Assembly (NCBI GenBank): GCA_003151295.1
Contig: PLXD01000340.1
Coordinates: forward strand, 1 to 6,949
DNA from: Chitinophagaceae bacterium
Lineage (GTDB): Bacteria; Bacteroidota; Bacteroidia; Chitinophagales; Chitinophagaceae
DNA: 6,949 nucleotides
Direction of reading: 5' to 3'
Positions 1-6,115 of this stretch are shown in pieces (the stretch's first letter is position 1; each line of letters starts with the position of its first letter). The notes beneath the pieces were generated by a model, which was given only the letters and a program-made list of their open reading frames with translations, searched no databases and was not told where the DNA came from. A program made the translations under genes and the position numbers.

Positions 1-2149
1 TGATCGCCACCGAGTTGGATGCGTAGGAGAATAGGATGTGAAGGGGCTCCATCGCTTTTTTCATGCCAAAATAAGTTCCCGCCGGGTATAGGTAATAGTC
101 ATAGGTATGCCAGATCAGGCCCGGCCATGGGTTACTCAGCATCCACTGCACCACCCCGGTAGCCGTATTGTATTTGTACAGGCCATAAGCCTCCATCATC
201 GCCCTATGCGCTTCATAGTTTTGGGCCTGCGCCTTGGCCGCATAATTTTTTATCGAACCATAAGGCCCGTAACGCATACCCAGGGCCTTGTTGAAAATAT
301 CCGTCGAGGCGAAAAAATCAGTACCCGAGTGGTAATGCCAATCCGACGACGATGAAAAGGACGGGGATGAAAGGGACGAGGATGAAAAAGAAGACGATGA
401 AAAAGAAGATGCAGATAAAGAGTCCGCCGGAATAAATTTGATCAGGCTTTCATAGGGAGGTATCGACGGACCCGGCGAAATTTCCGTGGCAAAACTCCAG
501 ACTCCGCCAAATTTATGTGTCGCGTCCGTTTCCCAATAGACCGGGGGCACCCATTCGTAAGGTCCCAGCATTTTCACTCCGCTGAACCCCGAGACCTTGG
601 ATTTACGGCCATCTGCCGTAGCGATCACCGGGTTGGGCCATTTCAGGGATTTTTCTATATCCAGGTAGGTTCTTTCCAGCGTCGTGTCTGTCGGCGGCAT
701 ATCGCTGCCGTTGAGCCATACCATCAGGCTCGCCTTATTGCGCAGCCAATACATTACACTGCTGTCCGATGCTATCGCCACGGCACGCTCCGCAGCATCC
801 CAATGTTCCGGATGCTGCCAGGCCCCGCAGCACATCCATCCCGTCATCACCAGCAGGCCATATTTATCACAGAGTTCGTAAAAATGGTTGTCCTCCAGTT
901 TGCCTTCGGAGCGGATGACATTCATGTTCATATCCCGCACCAGCTTTATTTCCTGTTCCTGCCGTTGTTCGGAGCGACGCTGGAACATATCCGGAGACCA
1001 GGCCGCACCCCTGAGCATGATCGGCCGGCCGTTGATGATAAATTCCCTCGACTCATCATTGATCAGCCTCGAGTCCATTTCCCGTATGCCAAAATTTTCA
1101 GCCACTCTATTGCTCAGTGCGCGATCCACGATCACCGATAGCTCAATATGGTTGAGTAGCGGTTTGCCATATTGCCAGGGCCACCAGACACGAGGGTCTT
1201 TAATATTCAACTGCGGAAAACCATCAGGCTCCCAGCTTACATCCCTTGACTCCAACGGCTTCAGGTGGATCTTCTTTTTAAAATGAATGCTGCCGTTAAT
1301 AGTGCCCTTAATAACCGCGTCCTCCTCCGCATTTTCATAATTGATTACCCGTGCATCCACACTCAAATGAGCCACCGTAAGAGCCGGAAGGTCAAAATGC
1401 GTCGTCACCAGTGGGTATTCAACACCCACTTTGTCGTACGTTATGATTTCGACGTCATTTACAATTCCCCCGTTATAATCCGGCGGATAGGGTATCCAGT
1501 CAGCATAATCGATCGCCAGGTCGCCCCCGTCCTTATTCGGAAGAAAGGGCCTGGTAATTTGAAGGGCCAGCACATTAACCCTGCCGGGACGGATGTATTT
1601 CGTGATGTCCAGTTCAATGATCCTGAAAGGCCCTTTTACCTGCGTCGAGTCAGCCACCTTCATTCCGTTTAGCCAGACATTGGCCGTATAATTGATACCG
1701 TGCAATTTCAGTATGATATGTCTTCCTGCTACTGCCTGCGGCAAAGCCAGTTCCCGACGAAACCACCAGTCTTTATCCAATTTCGGATCGCTTAATTTTT
1801 CCAGGTTTTGCCCCATGAACGGATCGAAAGGATAAACCTTGTTCGCCAGTAATCCACCAATGATCGTCGTAGGGACGCTAACAGAATACCAGCCCTTTGT
1901 ATCGCAGGCTTCCGATGAAATGCGCGCTCCTCCGGAAGAGTCTGTCACCCCGGATTGCATTCTCCAATCGTCTTTCAACAGCCATTTCTGCAGTGTATTG
2001 GCCAGCGTATTGGTCTTCTTATTCGCCGGTGTAGCGGCGGCCTTCGTAGTGATTTGAGAAGGGACCTTAGGAGAAGACTGTGAAAAGCAGGGGCTCTCTG
2101 CCAGACACAGCCCAAGACCCAATATGGCAAATAGGTTCGTCTTTTTCAT
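1..2149 (-). CDS. Secreted GH2 glycoside hydrolase, exo-beta-D-glucosaminidase (CsxA) type, 3' end outside window
   Basis: The reading frame is open for 716 codons from the ATG at 2149 to the window edge and lacks its C-terminus. Residues 1-23 form a signal peptide (KK start, hydrophobic core, probable cleavage at CFS/Q). A low-complexity linker follows. The GH2 sugar-binding domain spans about 60-215 (DWWFRRE at 127-133, VWLNG near 158), the Ig-like domain about 225-340, and the TIM barrel starts near FGIRE at 353-357. The predicted acid/base is Asp483 in WLNGSD, where most GH2 enzymes have Asn-Glu. The predicted nucleophile is Glu556 in FATEISPGP. An Asp acid/base about 72 residues before the Glu is the hallmark of the CsxA exo-glucosaminidase subfamily, which removes GlcN from non-reducing ends of chitosan oligomers. 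Glu415 in RSEG sits where beta-mannosidases usually have a Trp-Gly motif. Late motifs (NPWPGLIWHTYDYY, KKAMEPLH) also match. A Ser-rich repeat loop at 577-602 is unusual. Activity on another beta-glycoside cannot be excluded. Confidence 0.94.
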   Translation of the reverse strand, partial: MKKTNLFAILGLGLCLAESPCFSQSSPKVPSQITTKAAATPANKKTNTLANTLQKWLLKDDWRMQSGVTDSSGGARISSEACDTKGWYSVSVPTTIIGGLLANKVYPFDPFMGQNLEKLSDPKLDKDWWFRRELALPQAVAGRHIILKLHGINYTANVWLNGMKVADSTQVKGPFRIIELDITKYIRPGRVNVLALQITRPFLPNKDGGDLAIDYADWIPYPPDYNGGIVNDVEIITYDKVGVEYPLVTTHFDLPALTVAHLSVDARVINYENAEEDAVIKGTINGSIHFKKKIHLKPLESRDVSWEPDGFPQLNIKDPRVWWPWQYGKPLLNHIELSVIVDRALSNRVAENFGIREMDSRLINDESREFIINGRPIMLRGAAWSPDMFQRRSEQRQEQEIKLVRDMNMNVIRSEGKLEDNHFYELCDKYGLLVMTGWMCCGAWQHPEHWDAAERAVAIASDSSVMYWLRNKASLMVWLNGSDMPPTDTTLERTYLDIEKSLKWPNPVIATADGRKSKVSGFSGVKMLGPYEWVPPVYWETDATHKFGGVWSFATEISPGPSIPPYESLIKFIPADSLSASSFSSSSFSSSSLSSPSFSSSSDWHYHSGTDFFASTDIFNKALGMRYGPYGSIKNYAAKAQAQNYEAHRAMMEAYGLYKYNTATGVVQWMLSNPWPGLIWHTYDYYLYPAGTYFGMKKAMEPLHILFSYASNSVAI
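344..418 (-). repeat. 15-bp tandem repeat coding for a Ser-rich loop in the GH2 catalytic domain
   Basis: Four 15-bp units (344-358, 359-373, 374-388, 389-403) plus a more diverged fifth (404-418) stand in tandem. On the plus strand they approximate RGACGANGATGAAAA. In the GH2 frame each unit codes for four Ser-like residues plus one hydrophobic residue, giving SSSSF, SSSSL and SSPSF (residues about 577-602). The unit is a multiple of three, so gain or loss of a copy keeps the frame. The repeat starts 21 residues after the predicted nucleophile Glu556 and ends just before the conserved-looking WHYHSG. Confidence 0.88.
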
Positions 2150-2205
2150 CATATTTGGTGTTTTTCATCCCGTACATGGCCTTATGGTTGGCCTTACGGT
2201 CGCGC

Positions 2206-2228
2206 TAAGCCACCTAAAATTAGGCTTA
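2206..2228. repeat. Inverted repeat containing the first copy of a 12-bp direct repeat
   Basis: TAAGCC (2206-2211) and GGCTTA (2223-2228) form perfect 6-bp arms. An alternative inner pairing is CCTAA (2213-2217) with TTAGG (2220-2224). The loop contains CACCTAAAATTA (2211-2222), which recurs exactly at 2500-2511. It would lie 57-79 nt upstream of the GH2 start codon, in the leader or near the promoter. Confidence 0.45.
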
Positions 2229-2477
2229 TCAGTAATAAATACACGGCAAATAATATATTTTTCAAATCTTATATCCCGGGCCTTTGATAAACCTGCCCGG
2301 CGTGGCCCTACTCATTGGAAATCACTTAACAGGATTTTAACACATCGTAAGCAGCGCACTCGTTATTGTTAACGTAACCTTTTATGGAGATAATTGTTCC
2401 CATCAAATCAAAAATTCAGCGCATACGGTACAATTCTACGCACAGGTATTCCAACGACGAGCAGGCGCATCTGGTCA

Positions 2478-2511
2478 TTAGGTTATACCTGATTATTATC
2501 ACCTAAAATTA
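2478..2511 (+). promoter_or_regulatory. Possible regulatory site just upstream of the lipoprotein gene
   Basis: TTAGGT (2478-2483) and ACCTAA (2501-2506) are perfect inverted arms 17 nt apart, with a smaller AGGT-TAT-ACCT palindrome (2480-2490) inside. The right arm is part of CACCTAAAATTA (2500-2511), the second copy of the repeat found at 2211-2222. It ends 5 nt before the ATG at 2517, so it would overlap the leader or the initiation region. Binding by any protein is inference. Confidence 0.3.
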
Positions 2512-2516
2512 TACAT

Positions 2517-3437
2517 ATGAGTAAGCTACTTACGAGCGGCAATATTATTTGCCTGTTGACTGTTTTGAGTCTGGGCATTGTCTCCTGCAGCAAGGAATTA
2601 TCCAGGTCATCAAGTTCTTCCACAGCCACAACTACTTCGACCAGCTCCATGTCATCGACGATCGCAGTGGCAGTGGATTCATCGGCATCCGGTACGGACT
2701 CCGTTTATATCATTCAGCCTTGTGCAAATGGCTATTACAGGGATTCGATCGCGTCCTCCGCGTTGCCGGCCGGCATCACTTCCTACCTGGATTCCGCCTA
2801 TTCAGGGTTTAGCTTTCTGAAAAGCTATGTCATTAAGGATAGTGGGGGTACTGTAGGAGGATATGCGGTCATTGTATCCTATAATGGCAAGCCGGTGGGC
2901 CTGTTATTCAATGCATCCGGTGTCCTGGTCAGGGTATTGGAGCAACGTCAGTCCGGGGACCTGAACGGGAATGGCTGGCATGAAGGAGGCCGTTATGGTA
3001 ACCGGGATGGCCGGCAAAAGGATACGGTCGCGATAAGTGCTTTGCCTCCGGCCATTACATCCTATTTCATGACCGATTACCCGGGAGACACTTTATTGAA
3101 GGCTTTCAAGAACTATGACAGCAGCTACCTGGTGATCTCCAGGGACAGTGGAGTGATCTATGGGACCGTGTTTACCACAAAAGGGACATTTGTGAAGCGG
3201 GTAGTCCTGGCAGCTCCGGCCGCGGAGATCGCTTCTGTTGCACAGACTGCCCTGCCTTCCACAACGCTCTCTTACCTGACGACCACTTATCCAAACTATG
3301 TATTTGAGAAGGAATACTCGTTGGTATCGGGCAGCTCGGTGCTGGAATACCTGGTGGTCATCGATGCGAACAATACAAAATATGCGCTGCTATTCGATGG
3401 GTCCGGGGCATTCCTATCGGCCCGTACGATATGGTAA
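2517..3437 (+). CDS. Lipoprotein with three PepSY-like (DUF2874-type) repeats
   Basis: The 306-residue product starts with a lipoprotein signal peptide whose lipobox is IVSC (Cys24). A Ser/Thr-rich linker follows at about 29-60. The rest consists of three related units at about 78-142, 172-230 and 238-306. Each begins with an ALPxxIxSYL-like helix followed by YP or YS (ALPAGITSYLDSAYS, ALPPAITSYFMTDYP, ALPSTTLSYLTTTYP). Each then has a strand pattern Y-x-V-I/V and ends near a Gly-rich turn (LLFNASG, VFTTKG, LLFDGSG). This pattern resembles the PepSY-like domains common in Bacteroidota envelope proteins. A Gly/Arg-rich insert (about 146-167) separates units 1 and 2. Export to the periplasm or outer membrane is expected; no catalytic motif is seen and the partner is unknown. 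The ATG at 2517 is chosen because the signal peptide begins there. No neighbour suggests its role. Confidence 0.85.
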   Translation: MSKLLTSGNIICLLTVLSLGIVSCSKELSRSSSSSTATTTSTSSMSSTIAVAVDSSASGTDSVYIIQPCANGYYRDSIASSALPAGITSYLDSAYSGFSFLKSYVIKDSGGTVGGYAVIVSYNGKPVGLLFNASGVLVRVLEQRQSGDLNGNGWHEGGRYGNRDGRQKDTVAISALPPAITSYFMTDYPGDTLLKAFKNYDSSYLVISRDSGVIYGTVFTTKGTFVKRVVLAAPAAEIASVAQTALPSTTLSYLTTTYPNYVFEKEYSLVSGSSVLEYLVVIDANNTKYALLFDGSGAFLSARTIW

Positions 3438-3462
3438 ACGCGAAACAGAATGGTAGCCAATG

Positions 3463-3490
3463 AATATCTCTTATCAAGTGGAGATATTTT
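3463..3490. terminator. Hairpin terminator between convergent genes
   Basis: AATATCTC (3463-3470) and GAGATATT (3481-3488) form a perfect 8-bp stem with a 10-nt loop, followed on the plus strand by TTTAT. It lies 25 bp after the lipoprotein stop codon and directly abuts the stop of the convergent dehydrogenase relic at 3489, so it may serve both strands. The stem is AT-rich and the U tract short, so it would be a moderate terminator. Confidence 0.55.
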
Positions 3491-4046
3491 ATAGGTTCAT
3501 GCCGCCGGAAACTTCGATACGTTGGGCGTTTATCCACCTGGCTTCCTCCGTGCATAAGAAGGCGACAACACCCCCGCCAAAATCGGTTTCGATGGCGCCG
3601 GGAGCTACCGTGTTGACGGCAATGCCCCGGGAACCGAGTTCTTTGGCCTGGTAGCGGGTCAAGGTTTCAATGGCCCCTTTCATAACGGCATAGGCCGCAT
3701 AGCCGGGCGTACTGAAACGGGGCAGGCCGGTAGACAGATTGACGATGCGGCCGCCATCGTTTATCAAGGCCAGCGCTTTCTGGGTCAGAAAAAACACTCC
3801 TTTGAAGTGAACATTCACCAACTGGTCAAACAGCTCTTCCGTGGTTTCGGCAAAAGAAGCATGAATGCCGATGCCTGCATTGTTCACGAGGAAGTCAAAA
3901 CGGCTGGCGCCAAAATGGTCTTTCAGGACGGCGCTTATACGGGTAAAAAAAGCCTCGAAAGTTTTTGTATTGCCTATATCGAGTTGTAAAGCGGCCGCTT
4001 TTTGACCGGCCTTTTCAATGTCAGCCACTACGGCGAGGGCCTCTTC
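3489..4046 (-). pseudogene. Short-chain dehydrogenase/reductase relic with N-terminal and internal deletions
   Basis: The frame codes for the middle and end of a classical SDR: NNAG (residues 49-52 counted from a GTG at 4028), catalytic Ser99 in NLSTG, Tyr113 and Lys117 in YAVMK, and the usual RWINAQRIEVSGG end. The NAD(P)-binding TGxxxGxG segment is absent. SDR-like sequence continues upstream of the GTG for six codons (EEALAV) and then meets a TAA at 4047-4049, so this is a break rather than a late start. A second defect is seen after TDFGGG (residues 149-153). Related SDRs have about 30 residues there before the AFL-C-x-E-x-A-RWIN block, but here VVAFL follows at once, in frame. The total is 179 residues against about 250 for the family. 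Without its cofactor site the product should be inactive as an oxidoreductase. Confidence 0.82.
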
Positions 4047-4049
4047 TTA

Positions 4050-4100
4050 ACGCGAATGAGTACTGACGCGAATTATTTAATAACGAATGATTTACGAATG
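4050..4100. repeat. Short degenerate repeats at the truncated end of the dehydrogenase relic
   Basis: ACGCGAATGA (4050-4059), ACGCGAAT (4066-4073), ACGAATGA (4083-4090) and ACGAATG (4094-4100) form four related words in 51 bp, immediately beyond the point where SDR similarity stops. They could be part of an old promoter region or slippage products. The remaining sequence up to 4189 shows no gene. Confidence 0.35.
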
Positions 4101-4160
4101 TAAAGATAGGCAGAGAAGGGGGAATGCCATTTGCAGGCCAGGCTATAGGCGACAAATAAG

Positions 4161-4175
4161 CTACAGGTCTTGTAG
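4161..4175 (-). terminator. Weak hairpin after the pirin gene pair
   Basis: CTACA (4161-4165) and TGTAG (4171-4175) form a 5-bp stem with a 5-nt loop, 14 bp beyond the stop codon of the last pirin gene on the minus strand. Only a loose T-containing stretch (CTTATTTG) follows. It is the best terminator candidate for the cluster but weak. Confidence 0.25.
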
Positions 4176-4189
4176 TTTGGATTAAGGGA

Positions 4190-5044
4190 TCAACTATCCA
4201 AGTGACCGAATACGCCCTTTTTATAATCTTCTATCGCTTGTTCGATCTCTTCGGGAGTATTCATGACAAAATTGTCTTTCGCGGCAACGGGTTCGGTGAT
4301 GGGTTCAGCCGATAGGAACAGCACCTGCGTATCTTCTTCCGCCGTTATGATGATCTCATCATTTTCTTTTTCGAAGACGACGAGGTTATATTGGGTTACT
4401 GTTTCGCAATTGATGGTGATGGCTCCTTTGATCACATAGAGTAAGGTCCAATAGCCGGGCGTCGCCGTAAACTGGACTCTTTTTCCTTTTGCTATATCCC
4501 CGACGATGGAGATAACGGATGTGAAGCTCTTTAAAGGACCGGTTTTATCATCATAAGAGCCGCTTGCCAACCGGAGGTTTACTCCTTCCTGCTGTAATAC
4601 GGGCGGCTGCATGGCGCAGGTCGCCGATTGATAGGCGGGTTCATCCCATTTATGAGCAGTGGGCACGTTTATCCATAGCTGTATCAGCTCTTGTATGCCG
4701 CCTTTTTGTAAGAGTTCGGGGGTGGGTCCTTCGCTATGCAGGAGCCCCCGGCCTGCAAACATCCATTGGGTGTCCCCGGCATGGATAGTTTTCTCGTGGC
4801 CGGCGCTGTCTTTATGATAACCGGCTCCCTGCAACTGGAAAGTTACGGGTGCAAAGCCGCGATGCGGGTGGGGGTGTATCCGCAATTGCCCGCCTGGAGC
4901 TATTTCTTCCGGCCCGAGATGGTGCAGTACAATAAAGGGATTGGCGAAACGGAAATCCTTATGCGGCAGGGGCTGGCGGACCCTCTCCTCCGCCGTGATC
5001 TGCTTCATTCTGCCTGCGAGGATATGTTCGATTTTCTTTTGCAT
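4190..5044 (-). CDS. Pirin family protein (pirin 1, distal)
   Basis: A bicupin of the pirin family, 284 residues from the ATG at 5044. The N-terminal cupin carries the metal-site motif HPHRGF, with His59 and His61, and GLLHSE, with His103 and Glu105. These match the three-His, one-Glu Fe(II) site of human pirin and E. coli YhhW. The C-terminal cupin spans about 150-260, and the end FVMNTPEEIEQAI is typical. Some pirins show quercetin 2,3-dioxygenase activity and others are redox-sensing partners of regulators; which applies here is not visible. The frame extends upstream to a TTG at 5116 (308 residues), but those 24 residues look unlike the family and ATG is preferred. The gene follows pirin 2 after 96 bp (24 bp if the TTG is used) and is probably cotranscribed with it. 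Confidence 0.9.
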   Translation of the reverse strand: MQKKIEHILAGRMKQITAEERVRQPLPHKDFRFANPFIVLHHLGPEEIAPGGQLRIHPHPHRGFAPVTFQLQGAGYHKDSAGHEKTIHAGDTQWMFAGRGLLHSEGPTPELLQKGGIQELIQLWINVPTAHKWDEPAYQSATCAMQPPVLQQEGVNLRLASGSYDDKTGPLKSFTSVISIVGDIAKGKRVQFTATPGYWTLLYVIKGAITINCETVTQYNLVVFEKENDEIIITAEEDTQVLFLSAEPITEPVAAKDNFVMNTPEEIEQAIEDYKKGVFGHLDS

Positions 5045-5140
5045 ATGAGTTGAAATATCGAGGTGATGATCTTGTGAATGCGCTATTGTCGATGTTGAGG
5101 CTGCTTGATTTATCAATGGGTTTTTGACAACGTCTTCCTT

Positions 5141-6010
5141 TTAATCCAGCACACCGTACTTGCCGGATTGGAAATCCCTGATGGCCTGGACGATCTCTTC
5201 CTGCGTGTTCATTACAAAGGGCCCATAGCTGACAATCGGTTCATTCAGCGGCTCCCCGCTCAGCAGCAATAAGACCGTGTCTTCATTTGCCTTGATGTCA
5301 ATTTCTTCTCCTTCGTTGCTGAACAGGACGAAATTGTGTTCGGCTGCTTTTTGCCCGTTGATGTTGGCGCTGCCATTGATTACCAATATAGCCGTGTTGT
5401 ACCCGGCTGGTAAAGTGGTGTGGGTGGAGGCGCCTTTTTTCAATTTTATATCGAATACGTTCACCGGTGAATAGGTTTGCGCCGGGCCGGAAATTCCATT
5501 ATAGGCACCTGCGATCACATTGACGACACCCTGGTTTTCCGGTAATTCCAGCTTGCCCATTTGATTTTTCGTGATTGCCTGGTAATGGGGCTGGGTCTGT
5601 TTATGTTTTTTGGGAAGGTTGACCCAGAGCTGGACCATTTCGAAGGTGCCGCCTTTTTTGGAGTATTCCTTTTCATGGTATTCTTTGTGCAGGATACCTG
5701 CACCAGCCGTCATCCACTGTACGTCACCGGGGTTTATGATGCCGCTGTTTCCTGCGCTGTCGTGATGGGCCACACTGCCTTTGTAAGAGATGGTCACGGT
5801 TTCGAAGCCTTTGTGCGGGTGAACATCCACTCCCCTCAAATGTTCCGACGGGGGGAAGTCGACTTCCGCATTAAAATCCAGCAATAAAAAAGGGCTGATC
5901 CGTTGTTGGGGAACATTCGCGCCCGGTATGTAATTATACACCCTGAAACCATCGCCTACCATACCTGGAGCGGCAGGTTGAGGTATTATTTTTTCGATTA
6001 TTTTGTTCAT
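5141..6010 (-). CDS. Pirin family protein (pirin 2, proximal)
   Basis: A 289-residue bicupin with a full set of pirin metal ligands: His64 and His66 in HPHKGFE, and His108 and Glu110 in ILHKE. The conserved GDVQWMTAGAGI segment lies between them, and the C-terminus FVMNTQEEIVQAI closely parallels that of pirin 1. The two proteins are clearly paralogues but differ over much of their length, for example at the N-terminus (GDGFRVYNYIPG here, RVRQPLPHKDF there), so the duplication is old or they were acquired separately. The ATG at 6010 is supported by AAGGA 8 nt upstream and by a TAnnTTTG promoter box further upstream. It is the first pirin gene after the Crp/Fnr-type regulator. A role as an Fe-dependent quercetinase-like enzyme or redox-responsive factor is possible; the substrate is unknown. 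Confidence 0.93.
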   Translation of the reverse strand: MNKIIEKIIPQPAAPGMVGDGFRVYNYIPGANVPQQRISPFLLLDFNAEVDFPPSEHLRGVDVHPHKGFETVTISYKGSVAHHDSAGNSGIINPGDVQWMTAGAGILHKEYHEKEYSKKGGTFEMVQLWVNLPKKHKQTQPHYQAITKNQMGKLELPENQGVVNVIAGAYNGISGPAQTYSPVNVFDIKLKKGASTHTTLPAGYNTAILVINGSANINGQKAAEHNFVLFSNEGEEIDIKANEDTVLLLLSGEPLNEPIVSYGPFVMNTQEEIVQAIRDFQSGKYGVLD

Positions 6011-6036
6011 GACTAATTCCTTTTGCTTTTGTATAG

Positions 6037-6044
6037 CAAATGTA
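6037..6044 (-). promoter_or_regulatory. Bacteroidota-type -7 box of the pirin genes
   Basis: Read on the minus strand the sequence is TACATTTG, an exact match to the TAnnTTTG consensus of Bacteroidota primary sigma promoters, 26 bp upstream of the pirin 2 ATG. No clear TTG element is present at the expected -33 position (TTC at best). That is what would be expected of a promoter needing an activator, and a candidate activator site lies just upstream. Confidence 0.5.
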
Positions 6045-6065
6045 CATTCATAAAATGCCAGGAGA

Positions 6066-6108
6066 AATAAGGTAGGTTAAGCGGGAAACTTAAGGTAGGT
6101 TAAGTGGG
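6066..6108 (-). promoter_or_regulatory. Paired repeat, candidate Crp/Fnr-family operator of the pirin genes
   Basis: Two direct repeats, TAAGGTAGGTTAAGCGGG (6068-6085) and TAAGGTAGGTTAAGTGGG (6091-6108), differ by one base and lie 23 bp apart, about two helical turns. The second extends to the perfect palindrome CTTAA-N6-TTAAG (6089-6104); the first has AATAA-N6-TTAAG (6066-6081). Five-base arms around a 6-bp spacer are the layout of a Crp dimer site (TGTGA-N6-TCACA). They sit 22-64 bp upstream of the -7 box and 7-50 bp after the regulator's stop codon. Binding by the adjacent regulator is inference. Confidence 0.45.
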
Positions 6109-6115
6109 TGAGTAG

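Larger units (their letters stand above)
2150..2516. other. Divergent intergenic region between the GH2 and lipoprotein genes
   Basis: No convincing gene lies here. It must hold the promoters of both divergent genes, but I could not find a complete TTG/TAnnTTTG promoter for either; CAAATCTT at 2263-2270 is a one-mismatch -7 box for the GH2 gene. Inverted repeats are seen at 2206-2228 (TAAGCC/GGCTTA), 2276-2300 (CCGGGC, 13-nt loop, GCCCGG) and 2361-2374 (CGTTA/TAACG). Neither start codon has a clear Shine-Dalgarno sequence, which is common in Bacteroidota. Confidence 0.6.

Noticed and set aside
344..418. 15-bp tandem repeats as a CRISPR-like array
   Set aside because: There are no spacers; units abut and translate into in-frame Ser pentads of the GH2 protein.
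515..1286. Long plus-strand open frames opposite the GH2 gene
   Set aside because: They are antisense shadows of a continuous minus-strand GH2 frame with intact motifs; their translations show no domain pattern.
2549..2820. Small overlapping open frames inside the lipoprotein gene
   Set aside because: They lie in other frames of a gene with a clear signal peptide and repeats, and show no recognisable motifs.
4564..5053. Plus-strand open frames opposite pirin 1
   Set aside because: Shadows of the pirin frame, which has a full metal site; no independent support.
5277..5887. Open frames on both strands overlapping pirin 2
   Set aside because: Shadows of a well-conserved pirin gene; hydrophobic appearance of the plus-strand frames comes from codon structure of the opposite strand.
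6066..6108. The paired repeats as attachment sites or transposon ends
   Set aside because: No integrase or transposase is present and the repeats are only 23 bp apart; the place just upstream of a promoter box fits an operator better.
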